Of a stretch of 50,423 nucleotides of DNA, positions 7,666 to 15,687 are shown piece by piece. The stretch comes from Oceanobacillus indicireducens. Its GTDB lineage: Bacteria; Bacillota; Bacilli; Bacillales; Amphibacillaceae. The stretch is taken from contig NZ_BMOS01000007.1 in NCBI RefSeq assembly GCF_014647195.1, positions 39,944 to 90,366 of the forward strand, written 5' to 3'. The position numbers and the translations under genes were made by a program. A model generated the notes under the pieces. The model was not told where the DNA came from, did no database searches, and was given only the letters and a program-made list of their open reading frames with translations. Numbering within the stretch: position 1 is the first letter of the stretch; every line of letters starts with the position of its first letter.

Positions 7666-10085
7666 CAAGCAAGCCCCCTTTCTATCCTTCTAATACGATT
7701 TCCGCCTTCTTGACTTGTGTAATCGCCCATGATTTGCGCGAATGTTTTACCGTCGACTTGTAGAATAATTGGCTGGTTATTTTGATTGTTTTGTGATGAA
7801 TAATCATCATGGTTATTGTTGTTTTGAGGGTTACTAAATGTAGCCTTTTTAGTTACATCAAAAGCTAAAATATCTTCCATTGCTCTCGCTACTTCTCCCT
7901 CACCTTTTTCAATTCCCGCACCAATCGTTTCGCCCCATTTTACATCCATTATGTCCATTAAGGGACCTGTCTTAGGCGGTGAAAACGGCAAGAAATCTCT
8001 AACCTTCTGAGTAACGTTTCCAATTGCATCAGTAACTTTCCCAACCGCACCTTTAATCCCGTCCGCAATGCTTGTTACGATTTTCTTTCCTGCATCTTTA
8101 AATCTACCAAAAAAGTTTTTTACGGCATTAAAGGCATTTCTCATTCCATTTGTTACAGCACTTCTTACTCCATTAAACGCACTCGATACTATTCCTCTAA
8201 GTGAATTAAAAATATTGGAGATAGTGCTTCTTATTCCATTCACTACATTAGAAATCGTGTTCCTTATTCCATTCCAAATATTTGAAATGACACCACGAAT
8301 AGCATTCATTACACTTGATATGATGTTTCTAATGAAATTAAAACCCGTACTAACAACGTTTCTCGCTGTATTTACTCCACCTGTAAATAATGACTTAACG
8401 GTATTCCAAATATTAGTTACTATCCCTCGTAAGCCAGTAAATAAAGTATTTCCTAACTTCAATATTTTCCCGACAAACCATAGTTGCACGAGATTCCAAA
8501 CTAACTGTACAGCACCGCTCACAATCTGTTTAACGGAATCCCATAGAGCACTCCAATTTCCCGTGAATAGCGCACTAAAGAATTGAATAATTCCCGTGAT
8601 AACGTCAATCGCACCTTGAATTGCTCCCTTGATAGCTTCCCAGGTCGATATGATTAAGGCTTGGATAACCGGCCACAAAGCTTGCATAATTGCCCAAACA
8701 ACATCCATAACGGTGGTGATTACTGTCATTATGCCATTCCATACGTTTTGGGCAGCTTCTAATATCATCTCGCTGTTTTCGTTCCACCACTCAATTAAGC
8801 TACCCCATATCTCCATCACGAAATCAGATATAGTTTGTATCACTGTCGTCATCGTCTCTTTTATTGTCTCCCACACAGTGAGCACTAAATCTCTAAAACT
8901 TTCATTGGATTGATAAAGGGCAGTAAACAATGCTATTAACCCAGCTATTACACCTATTACGATCAATACTGGTGCTGATATACCGCCTATCGCACTAGTT
9001 AAAATACCGACTGCAATTTTTAATTTTCCAAACCAACTGTGCACCGATATGACAGTTGTAATTAATTTACTTACAATCATTAAAACTGGGCCGATTGCAA
9101 CAGCTATACCTGCCATTGTCATAATTAATTTTTGCGTATTTCCATCTAAGTTAGTCCACCACTGAATAGCACTTTTAACACTTTCAACCATCGTTGAAAA
9201 AGCTTGGCCAATCACTTGACCCGTTTCTTCCGCCCATGCTTTTAAATCGTCTGAACGTAGATAATCTAAAAATTCAGCTATAGATTCTTTAGACTGTTCG
9301 AACACTCCGCCTAGGATAGTCTCTCCAATGATGCCGACGTTAGCTAATGTGTTTTGTACCATACCAGACCAACTGTCTGCATAAGCATCCGCCATGCCTC
9401 CAGCAAAATCTTCCATAACATCAAGAAAATCATCTGTAGTGATTTCTCCATTCCTTAGCATTTCATACATAGCTTCAGAGCCAACACCCATATGACTTTG
9501 TACTGCAGCGCTAAAACCAGGCATACGTTGCGCAATCATATCGAATTCAGTTCTTGTTAATTTCCCCTGGTCAACGACACGACCGAATATTTGCTCCATT
9601 TCAGTAAATGTCCCAGTTCCACCAACTACAGCGGAGTCTAAAAGCTGTATATATCTTGTTAACTCATCGCCTTCTTTGACTCCCGCCGCCATGGCGGTAG
9701 CTGCTGCAGATGTAGCTTCAGCCATTGTCAACATTCCACCAGAGATCGCATCTCTTAACCCGTCACTGATTCGGCTAACGTCTTCCGCGCTATAACCTAA
9801 ACCTTTTAACTGTGCTTGTGCAGCATCAACCGCGACTAATCGTTTCCAACCCAGCGCTGCAACAATACCACTCACAGCCGTGGCAGCGCCCATCGCAGGA
9901 ACTGTTATAGCTTTAGTTAACGTTTTACCTGCTTTCCCCATGGAATTAGCAATTGAGGTTGCAATTCTGCTTCCTGCACTTTTACCTGCTGCTGTCGCTT
10001 CGGGGTTTATTGTTTTTTGGATAGAACCACTGATACCTTTGGCTGATGGCATGATTTGAACATATGCTTGTCCTAATGTTGTCAT
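7665..10085 (-). CDS. Tape measure protein
   Basis: Sets tail length and is threaded into the cell at injection. 806 residues beginning MTTLGQAYVQIMPSAKGISG, typical of Firmicutes tape measures. A TMP_2-like conserved region lies at ~90-240 (AEDVSRISDGL, FGRVVDQGKLTRTEFDMIAQRMPG), hydrophobic segments at ~325-395, and at ~540-690 a run of degenerate roughly 11-residue helical repeats (IWNGIRNTISN, VVNGIRSTISN, IFNSLRGIVSS). It ends with SPPKTGPL, common near tape-measure C-termini. By the family rule of about 1.5 angstrom per residue the tail would be near 120 nm; that is an estimate. Confidence 0.95.
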   Translation of the reverse strand: MTTLGQAYVQIMPSAKGISGSIQKTINPEATAAGKSAGSRIATSIANSMGKAGKTLTKAITVPAMGAATAVSGIVAALGWKRLVAVDAAQAQLKGLGYSAEDVSRISDGLRDAISGGMLTMAEATSAAATAMAAGVKEGDELTRYIQLLDSAVVGGTGTFTEMEQIFGRVVDQGKLTRTEFDMIAQRMPGFSAAVQSHMGVGSEAMYEMLRNGEITTDDFLDVMEDFAGGMADAYADSWSGMVQNTLANVGIIGETILGGVFEQSKESIAEFLDYLRSDDLKAWAEETGQVIGQAFSTMVESVKSAIQWWTNLDGNTQKLIMTMAGIAVAIGPVLMIVSKLITTVISVHSWFGKLKIAVGILTSAIGGISAPVLIVIGVIAGLIALFTALYQSNESFRDLVLTVWETIKETMTTVIQTISDFVMEIWGSLIEWWNENSEMILEAAQNVWNGIMTVITTVMDVVWAIMQALWPVIQALIISTWEAIKGAIQGAIDVITGIIQFFSALFTGNWSALWDSVKQIVSGAVQLVWNLVQLWFVGKILKLGNTLFTGLRGIVTNIWNTVKSLFTGGVNTARNVVSTGFNFIRNIISSVMNAIRGVISNIWNGIRNTISNVVNGIRSTISNIFNSLRGIVSSAFNGVRSAVTNGMRNAFNAVKNFFGRFKDAGKKIVTSIADGIKGAVGKVTDAIGNVTQKVRDFLPFSPPKTGPLMDIMDVKWGETIGAGIEKGEGEVARAMEDILAFDVTKKATFSNPQNNNNHDDYSSQNNQNNQPIILQVDGKTFAQIMGDYTSQEGGNRIRRIERGLA

Positions 10086-10457
10086 TTATTCACCCCCAAC
10101 CATTAGTTGGTTTCTCGTTTTCACAAAGTCCTCGCCAGAATCAAACACGACTACGTCTTTTTTGCTTTCTTCTTTACTATTGGTCAACAAATTAATTAAT
10201 GAAGTTGGTCTGTTCTTTCCTTTTTGGCCATCTTCCGTTTGGAACCAAACAAGCATGCTAAGCTTGTCGGATATTCCGGCCAACAATAAAGTATCCATCG
10301 GCACTAACTGACCACTAAGCTTCATTTTTATTCTGGAATCATCTCTTAAACCGCAAGCAAAAACAGCTACCCTTGTAGTAGGTAGCTGTCGGTAATCGTA
10401 TATTTGATAGGTTTCTGCAAGGTCGCAAATCAATGCTTCCTCGTCGGTTTTTATCAT
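10086..10457 (-). CDS. Tail assembly chaperone, gpT-like part (made as a -1 frameshift fusion)
   Basis: The 123-residue reading frame starting MIKTDEEALICDLAETY has no ribosome binding site of its own and lies in the -1 frame relative to the gene just upstream. Slippage at 10475-10481 would join residue 86 of the gpG-like protein to LLILAR and then to this frame, giving a 215-residue gpGT-like product. The region resembles the phage gp15/DUF5361-type chaperone partner found before Firmicutes tape-measure genes. These proteins chaperone the tape measure and are absent from virions. Confidence 0.8.
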   Translation of the reverse strand: MIKTDEEALICDLAETYQIYDYRQLPTTRVAVFACGLRDDSRIKMKLSGQLVPMDTLLLAGISDKLSMLVWFQTEDGQKGKNRPTSLINLLTNSKEESKKDVVVFDSGEDFVKTRNQLMVGGE

Positions 10458-10468
10458 TCTGGCAAGGA

Positions 10469-10732
10469 TTAGGAGTTTTTTCTTTCTTTTTGACTTTCAA
10501 ATATCTCCATAATTTCCTCAGATATTTTATCAGTAGGGACCGTGCCGCTTTCAATTCTTATATGTTCCTTCAATTTATTTGCTTGTTCTTTGCCAAGCAA
10601 TAAATTTATTGCTTTTGCTAAAAGAAGAGGGTTTTCTTCCATTTCACCCAAGATCTCAACCAACTCATAGTTATTTAGGTTTTCTTCTGGTATTTTATAT
10701 TCAAACCCTGAATTTGTTTTTCCTTTAATCAT
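10469..10732 (-). CDS. Tail assembly chaperone, gpG-like
   Basis: An 87-residue acidic, helical protein located between the tail tube and tape-measure genes, the invariant position of gpG. Start ATG at 10732 overlaps the tail-tube stop by 4 nt. The gene ends AGA AAA AAC TCC TAA, so the stop lies one codon after a slippery heptamer. Identification is by position, size and the frameshift signal rather than by strong sequence motif. Confidence 0.8.
   Translation of the reverse strand: MIKGKTNSGFEYKIPEENLNNYELVEILGEMEENPLLLAKAINLLLGKEQANKLKEHIRIESGTVPTDKISEEIMEIFESQKERKNS
10475..10481 (-). promoter_or_regulatory. Programmed -1 frameshift site (A AAA AAC)
   Basis: The heptamer is positioned in the zero frame as AGA AAA AAC, matching the X XXY YYZ rule, and is followed one codon later by the zero-frame stop. 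Slipping back one base leads directly into the open downstream frame, which has no competing start signal. Confidence 0.8.
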
Positions 10733-11310
10733 CCTTCAACCTCTCCCCCGCCATTTGATGATGTTTTTTGAATATATTCATAGTGGGTATTACCTTCTGA
10801 ATCTGGGATTGCTTGAATGGTAGTTTCATATCCAATTGCTTCTGCATCCGCATAGCTGATTTCTCCGATTTCAGATACTTTACCACTAGGAATAACGATT
10901 CGTTTTAGAATGCTACCTTTTAGAATCATATCGACAACCAAGCAGTGTTCCTCTAATTCTTTAGAGTTTGCTTTGATTGTGATTCCGGTATCTAATGTAC
11001 CTGTTACGTTATCTTGGCCATAAACTTCTTTTAATACATCCACATTAGTTGCTTCAATCAGTGTGTAAGTAAATGTATCTTCTTTGCTAGTTTGTACACT
11101 TGCAACAATGTCTCCTCCCCAAGCTGGTATGTTTTCAGACTCTGGAGAGTTTTCATTAGTCATTCCGTCTTCCGATATATAGCCTAAACTCTTAAATGCT
11201 GGATCTAATTCTGTTAATGCATCCGTTGGTAATTTTGTACCTAATACCGCGGAATAAACAGCGCCGCCCACTTTTGGCTTTGCTGTTGAAACGTTTGCTG
11301 CATTACTCAT
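10729..11310 (-). CDS. Major tail tube protein
   Basis: Hexamerises into the tail tube. The 193 residues starting [21 protein letters not shown], with [31 protein letters not shown] in the first half, match the phi13-type major tail protein family (TIGR01603). The length is typical. ATG at 11310 follows GGAGGTAGAAAAT. It sits between the tail terminator and the chaperones, as expected. Confidence 0.92.
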   Translation of the reverse strand: MSNAANVSTAKPKVGGAVYSAVLGTKLPTDALTELDPAFKSLGYISEDGMTNENSPESENIPAWGGDIVASVQTSKEDTFTYTLIEATNVDVLKEVYGQDNVTGTLDTGITIKANSKELEEHCLVVDMILKGSILKRIVIPSGKVSEIGEISYADAEAIGYETTIQAIPDSEGNTHYEYIQKTSSNGGGEVEG

Positions 11311-11322
11311 ATTTTCTACCTC

Positions 11323-11658
11323 CTAATAATATCTAATATCGTATACCGCTTGATAGCGGTATTCTTTTGTTGTTGTATCTGTAAAGTTGTAATCGCTGTT
11401 GAGGGTAAGGCCTCTTATTTCATCTAATTCAATTAAGCTTTCTACAGCAGTTTTTACTCTTTCATTTAATGCTGCAGCTTCATATAAAGAATCTCCATAA
11501 GATTGGAATGCGAATGTGGCACTTGGTAAATGATTACTTTTCCCGCTAGATGTTTTTTCAAAAACCACATAGGATTCTGTTTGGGCACTCGGTTTTTCAA
11601 GGTGGACAGATTCTGCTAATTTACTTTTTAAATGATTTAAAATGATTAATTCAATCAT
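11323..11658 (-). CDS. Tail terminator/tail completion protein
   Basis: 111 residues (MIELIILNHLKSKLAESVHLE...) with the alternating helix and strand pattern of small siphophage tail-terminator proteins that cap the tail tube. No unique motif is recognisable, so the call rests mainly on its fixed position immediately upstream of the tail-tube gene and on size. Confidence 0.7.
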   Translation of the reverse strand: MIELIILNHLKSKLAESVHLEKPSAQTESYVVFEKTSSGKSNHLPSATFAFQSYGDSLYEAAALNERVKTAVESLIELDEIRGLTLNSDYNFTDTTTKEYRYQAVYDIRYY

Positions 11659-11895
11659 CTACTTCACCGACTTCAAAAGTGTATTGTTTTTTAGGTTATC
11701 GGTTTTTGCTTGTGGAGTATCTGCCCACACTCTAGCGTTGGCCCTGTTCTTCCCCACATAAATATCTTGCTCATATCCTGCCCCACTTCTGTTTCTAATC
11801 CCCGTCGCATAACCCTTCAATACTTTTTGCATATTCCCCGATTTCATTAAATCAGCTACACCTTTACGGTCCAGTTCAAATTTTGTTTTACTCAT
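11659..11895 (-). CDS. HK97 gp10-like head-tail completion protein
   Basis: A 78-residue basic protein (MSKTKFELDRKGVADLMKSG, then SGAGYEQDIYVGKNRANARVW). The start and the following GYE..VG.NRA.. block are typical of gp10-like neck/tail-completion proteins from Firmicutes phages, here in a short form. It overlaps the preceding gene by 8 nt. Confidence 0.72.
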   Translation of the reverse strand: MSKTKFELDRKGVADLMKSGNMQKVLKGYATGIRNRSGAGYEQDIYVGKNRANARVWADTPQAKTDNLKNNTLLKSVK

Positions 11896-12226
11896 AACGC
11901 TCCACCATCACTTTCTTGTTCCAGTCGAGAGGAATGAGGTGATCTATGCCTTCAGTCGGAATACCAAACGTGCGCCATCGTTTACCAAAGAAAAATACCT
12001 CAGCATCTTCCCAATTGTTTGTGTCGTTTTTAGGAATTGCCAAGGTATAGACTGCTTTTTTACCAGTGATATTTAATTGGTTGACAATATCATCAGTTGA
12101 TGTCGGATTTACCAGAACATTATCGACTTCAATTTCTACGTCTTCAAAAATCGGCTGATCAAACGGATCTCTGCCTACTTCCTTTTTATTAATTAGAGTG
12201 ACCGTAATACCCTTAATCAGTGCCAT
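11888..12226 (-). CDS. Head closure protein (head-tail adaptor)
   Basis: 112 residues beginning MALIKGITVTLINKKEVGRD, with FDQPIFEDVEIEVDNVLVNP, a pattern shared by stopper/head-closure proteins of Gram-positive siphophages. An upstream in-frame TTG at 12235 exists, but the ATG at 12226 has the better spacing from GGGGTGA. Overlaps both neighbours, suggesting translational coupling. Confidence 0.72.
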   Translation of the reverse strand: MALIKGITVTLINKKEVGRDPFDQPIFEDVEIEVDNVLVNPTSTDDIVNQLNITGKKAVYTLAIPKNDTNNWEDAEVFFFGKRWRTFGIPTEGIDHLIPLDWNKKVMVERYE

Positions 12227-12608
12227 AGAAATCAATCACCCCATAACGTTGTTTGCGTAACCCTAGAGCCTTTAACTCATCACGTTTGATAAATATTCCA
12301 CCACCTGGTGTTAAAAAAGTTCCAGATACGGTATAACCTAAAGCTGATTCAGAGTATTGAGTCATCGGTTCTTGAGTAGTGGATGTCATTAGTGTTCTTG
12401 CAACAATATCAACTGTTACAGATTTAACGACATCTTTATAAACTACGCTTTCTTCAATCATCTGGTCAATGTCTTTTCCGACTTTTTCAGCTTCAAATCT
12501 TAACCGATTTGAAACATCTGGAAGTAACGCTTCAGCACGAGTCTGTTCTTCTGGTGACATCGGTCTCCACAAATTGATTAAATCTTCTACAGTTGCAAAA
12601 CCTGTCAT
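12213..12608 (-). CDS. Head-tail connector protein, phage Gp19/Gp15/Gp42 family
   Basis: 131 residues starting MTGFATVEDLINLWRPMSPEE and continuing with a helical DVSNRLRFEAEK segment and a C-terminal GGGIFIKRDELKALGL. This is the recognisable pattern of PF09355 adaptor proteins, which bind under the portal and connect it to the tail. ATG at 12608. Confidence 0.85.
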   Translation of the reverse strand: MTGFATVEDLINLWRPMSPEEQTRAEALLPDVSNRLRFEAEKVGKDIDQMIEESVVYKDVVKSVTVDIVARTLMTSTTQEPMTQYSESALGYTVSGTFLTPGGGIFIKRDELKALGLRKQRYGVIDFYGTD

Positions 12609-12619
12609 AGTAACACCGC

Positions 12620-12889
12620 CTATTCAAATGCTTTAGCAATTGCGGCAATTCGCGTATCCTTATTCTTCTTATCTTCGGTGGAAAGTTTAATACCTTGTTC
12701 TTCTGCGAATTTATCTAATTGTTTATTAGTCATTTCTTCTAAGTTGATTTCTTCTTCGACATATTCTTCTGTTTTTGAAACTTCTTCAACAGCTTCCCCT
12801 TTTACACCCGTTACCTCCACCCAGTTTTTGCCTACAATTTTACAGGAGCTATCAACGATAGCCCCAGTTTTAATGTTTTTATACCTCAT
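12620..12889 (-). CDS. Small head-module protein with a HeH/LEM-like C-terminus
   Basis: 89 residues. The N-terminus (MRYKNIKTGAIVDSSCKIVG) is a small strand-rich domain; a Glu-rich linker (EEYVEEEINLEEM) leads to a C-terminal helix-extended-helix segment (TNKQLDKFAEEQGIKL ... DTRIAAIAKAFE) like those found in phage Rho-N/HeH domain proteins encoded after the capsid gene. Role unknown; possibly a capsid accessory or head-completion factor. Confidence 0.65.
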   Translation of the reverse strand: MRYKNIKTGAIVDSSCKIVGKNWVEVTGVKGEAVEEVSKTEEYVEEEINLEEMTNKQLDKFAEEQGIKLSTEDKKNKDTRIAAIAKAFE

Positions 12890-12892
12890 CTA

Positions 12893-13801
12893 TTACCCCT
12901 CCACTACTGCATCATCTTCAATAATACGAGCAAATGCTTCCGGATCTAAGATTCCCCATCCTAAAAATGCTTCGGAACGTAAATATACTTGGTTATATCC
13001 TTGTAAGTCGTTCCCGCTGTTATCTGGATCACCGTATTCAATAACTTTCAATGGAATTTGTTTTGCATAACCCCACTTAAAGCTACCTGCAAAATCACCA
13101 ATGTAAACACGTGAGTTTTTGTCTGTCATTTCTGATACCGTGCGATTTACTTCAACCGGTAAACCATTTATTGAACTTGGAGCATTACCCCAAGCTAAAT
13201 CTGGAAACATTGGATTACCTTGTCGATCCTTTTGTTTTGCCAATGCTGAACGGAATTCTGTGGAAATTGCCATTCCTGTAACATCGGCACCCGACCCATG
13301 TACAACCGCAATAGCCGATTCGACATTTTCATTTGGATCGTCAAGACCATTTTCAGCTTGAATTTCTTGGTCTACCAAATCATCAAAGTTGTTATTTCCA
13401 ATAACTGAAGATGCTTCTCCTGTTCGAGGATTGACTCCGTGGAACACCATTAAATCTAATCCTCGGGCCACTTTACGAGCGAATCCATCATTGAATGCTT
13501 TTAAGATTCCGATTCGTTCTTCTTTATCAACAATCATAAACTCGTCGGAAACACGAGCACCATATTCAATCTTGATTGGAACAATTGTACGTGGTGCTAA
13601 TGAAACACCACCATGTGATTTCTTTCCGCTTTCTGCAACAACATCAATTTCACTGTCCATTGTAAATGTAAATTCCTTTTGGCCGTTAAATGGGATAGGC
13701 TTCTGATTAGATAATCTTGCTATTGACGATTCACCTTGTACTTTATTTACTAAATCTGTGACTAATACCGGATCAAATAATGTTCCTTTGTTTAAAACCA
13801 T
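12893..13801 (-). CDS. Major capsid protein, HK97 fold
   Basis: 302 residues. The order N-arm (MVLNKGTLFDPVLVTDLVNKV), E-loop region (IARLSNQKPIPFNGQKEFTF), spine helix (EERIGILKAFNDGFARKVARGLD) and A-domain (GMAISTEFRSALAKQKDRQG) is that of Firmicutes HK97-type major capsid proteins (phage_capsid family). No long delta domain is visible; a separate scaffold gene precedes it. ATG at 13801 follows GGAGAG. Confidence 0.93.
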   Translation of the reverse strand: MVLNKGTLFDPVLVTDLVNKVQGESSIARLSNQKPIPFNGQKEFTFTMDSEIDVVAESGKKSHGGVSLAPRTIVPIKIEYGARVSDEFMIVDKEERIGILKAFNDGFARKVARGLDLMVFHGVNPRTGEASSVIGNNNFDDLVDQEIQAENGLDDPNENVESAIAVVHGSGADVTGMAISTEFRSALAKQKDRQGNPMFPDLAWGNAPSSINGLPVEVNRTVSEMTDKNSRVYIGDFAGSFKWGYAKQIPLKVIEYGDPDNSGNDLQGYNQVYLRSEAFLGWGILDPEAFARIIEDDAVVEG

Positions 13802-13817
13802 ATTTTATACTCTCCTT

Positions 13818-14270
13818 TTAACTTAGATTTTCTATAATATTTGCATAAGCTTGTTCTTTTTCGTCAAGTTGTTGCGGTTCTGTCGGTTTCAACGGCAATG
13901 GTTGTTTTTTATTCACAAAACCAGCAATTTTCTCAGCATCCGCTTTAATTTCTTCTTCTGTTTCACCGCTAAGTCTTCCTGCTAAATCAAGTGGAATACC
14001 AGCCTGTATTGCGATAGATGTTTTCAAATCTTTTAACTTGTATGTTTCGACTTCTTTCTTTAAATCATCAATACTACTTAATTCTTCTTTTTGGGTATTT
14101 AAAGTGTTTTGTAGATCTGATAATTGTTGTTCTAGTGTAGCATTGGTATTTTTCAATTCTTCATAGTCTTCTGCCGGCTTGGCTGCTTGAATTGCTTTAC
14201 CGTGCTCTTTCATAGTTGCTTCAATTTGTTCATCATTAAGACCTAATTCTTTTAAAAACTCTCTATTCAT
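13818..14270 (-). CDS. Capsid scaffolding protein (minor structural GP20-like)
   Basis: 150 residues, almost entirely helical and charged: MNREFLKELGLNDEQIEATMKEHG, a coiled coil at ~35-85, and a conserved DLKTSIAIQAGIPLDLAGRL block near 90-115 that characterises the phage GP20 scaffold family (PF06810). Scaffold directly upstream of capsid is standard order. ATG at 14270 with GGGAG ten bases upstream. Confidence 0.87.
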   Translation of the reverse strand: MNREFLKELGLNDEQIEATMKEHGKAIQAAKPAEDYEELKNTNATLEQQLSDLQNTLNTQKEELSSIDDLKKEVETYKLKDLKTSIAIQAGIPLDLAGRLSGETEEEIKADAEKIAGFVNKKQPLPLKPTEPQQLDEKEQAYANIIENLS

Positions 14271-14299
14271 TTTTTCATTTCTCCCTTACGTTATTTTTA

Positions 14300-14315
14300 C
14301 GAGGTTACGACCTCG
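14300..14315. repeat. Small perfect inverted repeat upstream of the scaffold gene
   Basis: CGAGGT TACG ACCTCG forms a 6-bp stem with a 4-nt loop. Neither strand has a T-run after it, so it is not a classical terminator; it could stabilise the 5' end of the scaffold/capsid mRNA or be a processing site. Confidence 0.35.
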
Positions 14316-14385
14316 ATAGGATGTACATTTACGTTGTACGAACGAATAATTGCATAATAAATAGCCCTGTTTAACGTCTTTTGAC

Positions 14386-14523
14386 TTACTTACTTTTCCA
14401 TTTCATTTTTCCGCATTTAGTGCATTTATATCTGAACATAACATTCGGACCATCACCCATACGACCTAAACCATCTTTGTTCCCGGTATATTTGTAGCTA
14501 TGAAATAATGGCATACACTTCAT
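14386..14523 (-). CDS. Small zinc-ribbon-like phage protein, 45 aa
   Basis: ATG at 14523 after TTAGGAGAT opens a 45-codon frame, MKCMPLFHSYKYTGNKDG..., ending FRYKCTKCGKMKWKSK. The C-terminal C-x2-C plus the N-terminal Cys suggest a partial zinc ribbon. It fills the otherwise empty stretch between the scaffold gene and the next gene. Function unknown. Confidence 0.6.
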   Translation of the reverse strand: MKCMPLFHSYKYTGNKDGLGRMGDGPNVMFRYKCTKCGKMKWKSK

Positions 14524-14556
14524 TTTTTATCTCCTAACGCTTGACTGCTAAGTGCA

Positions 14557-14712
14557 TTAAAATAGGATTCCCGCAAAAATCATTATAAGTAAAATCAAGT
14601 ATACATATTTATCATGCCTAACTAAGAAATCCCAAAACGGCTCATACCACTTTAAGACTCTTGATGTAAATTTTGATAGCTGTTCTAAAATGCTATTAAA
14701 TAATCCTGTCAC
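14557..14712 (-). CDS. Small single-pass membrane protein, unknown
   Basis: About 51 residues from a GTG at 14712 that follows GAGAGGGG with good spacing (a longer reading from a GTG at 14775 has a poorly spaced site). The N-terminal half is an amphipathic helix and the C-terminus is one hydrophobic segment (YVYLILLIMIFAGILF). Lies in a cluster of unassigned small genes between terminase and scaffold. Could be an accessory membrane factor; no function is recognised. Confidence 0.5.
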   Translation of the reverse strand: MTGLFNSILEQLSKFTSRVLKWYEPFWDFLVRHDKYVYLILLIMIFAGILF

Positions 14713-14794
14713 ATCTACACCCCTCTCATAGTCTACAAACGGATACCGCACCTGGTAGCTAGGAGATTGGATCACTTCCTTTCTACTCGACCTT

Positions 14795-15022
14795 TTAATA
14801 ACCTAGCTTAAATGTGTCAGCCATCATCGATGATGTTCTTTTAATATTTTCTATTTCAGTATTTGAAAATACTTTTTTATCACGATTAATGATTGGTGCG
14901 GCCATATCTTTTACATATGATTGTCTGATTAATAATGTTTTTCCATCGGATAAAGTCTTTTGAATAGATTCGCCATTTATTAGTCGTTCAATTTCATTGT
15001 CACCAAGAACAACTTCAACCAT
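14795..15022 (-). CDS. Hypothetical phage protein, 75 aa
   Basis: Begins MVEVVLGDNEIERLINGES at the ATG at 15022, which has a GGGGAGGG site; an in-frame upstream ATG at 15055 overlaps the neighbouring gene and has no such site. Mixed strand/helix, soluble. The sequence EIERLINGESIQKTL ... ILIRQSY resembles small phage proteins of unknown role. Confidence 0.6.
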   Translation of the reverse strand: MVEVVLGDNEIERLINGESIQKTLSDGKTLLIRQSYVKDMAAPIINRDKKVFSNTEIENIKRTSSMMADTFKLGY

Positions 15023-15026
15023 TTTC

Positions 15027-15320
15027 TCATCCCTCCCCATTAAAATTAAACTCATTATCCTTCAACACCTGATAAAGAACATTAGAAACACGTCTCACCA
15101 TTTCCTCATCGTGCTCGTCGTATCCAGCTTCAAATAAAATGGCATGGAATAACTCATGAACGAACACAACTTCCTTTCGTTGTTCATCCATGCTATCGTC
15201 AATCACAATCTTGTTATTGTGATAGGTCACCTGACCATATAGATCCATATCCGACATTAAATCTTTAACTTTTTGTGTTTTATAATCTATTCCACCAACA
15301 TTAACTGTATCTGGTATCAA
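15027..15320 (-). CDS. Small HExxH metallopeptidase-like protein
   Basis: 97 residues with HELFH at 55-59 in a helix (EVVFVHELFHAILFEAGY), the zinc site of ImmA/IrrE- and SprT-like metallopeptidases. A downstream acidic segment (DEHDEE) could supply a third ligand. It lacks a DNA-binding or C-terminal domain. TTG start at 15320 after AGAGGAAGTG. Its location in the packaging/head module, not the lysogeny module, sets it apart from the separate ImmA at 32.3 kb; a target is not evident. Confidence 0.72.
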   Translation of the reverse strand: MIPDTVNVGGIDYKTQKVKDLMSDMDLYGQVTYHNNKIVIDDSMDEQRKEVVFVHELFHAILFEAGYDEHDEEMVRRVSNVLYQVLKDNEFNFNGEG

Positions 15321-15376
15321 TAATTCACTTCCTCTCAGCTAATGTCTTGCTTTTCTTTTCTATGGAAAGTCACCCC

Positions 15377-15676
15377 TCACAATCTATTCCGCACATGCGG
15401 TACAGTTGGCGTTCTATCCAATACTTGATGACCTATAATGATTTTCTGAGGAACATGCCAATTGTATTCATGACTTTTTTTCTTTTTGATATAATTAATT
15501 TCTTCAAAAATTCCTGTGATAACTTGAGATAAACATTTAAAAGCTTGATAAATTGCCTCACTGATTGTTTCACACATGTCTTCGATAGATGAAACAATCC
15601 TCTCTAATTCATCATATGGCATGTTATTTCTCACTGCCGCTTCTGCTATCAATTCTTCTCTGCTTTTTTCCATCAT
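15377..15676 (-). CDS. Hypothetical phage protein downstream of terminase
   Basis: About 99 residues from the ATG at 15676 (AGGAG eight bases upstream; an earlier GTG at 15685 overlaps that site). N-terminal half helical (MEKSREELIAEAAVRNNMPYDELERIV), C-terminal part basic (IKKKKSHEYNWHVPQK). No domain recognised. Tightly spaced after the terminase gene. Confidence 0.6.
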   Translation of the reverse strand: MMEKSREELIAEAAVRNNMPYDELERIVSSIEDMCETISEAIYQAFKCLSQVITGIFEEINYIKKKKSHEYNWHVPQKIIIGHQVLDRTPTVPHVRNRL

Positions 15677-15687
15677 GATATTCACTC

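Noticed and set aside
8068-8586. 172-codon open frame on the plus strand
   Set aside because: Lies wholly antisense to the tape-measure repeats, has no ribosome binding site and a low-complexity Phe/Leu/Thr sequence that mirrors the coding strand.
10339-10554. 71-codon minus-strand frame overlapping both tail-chaperone genes
   Set aside because: It is the third frame across the frameshift region; it lacks a ribosome binding site and family-like sequence.
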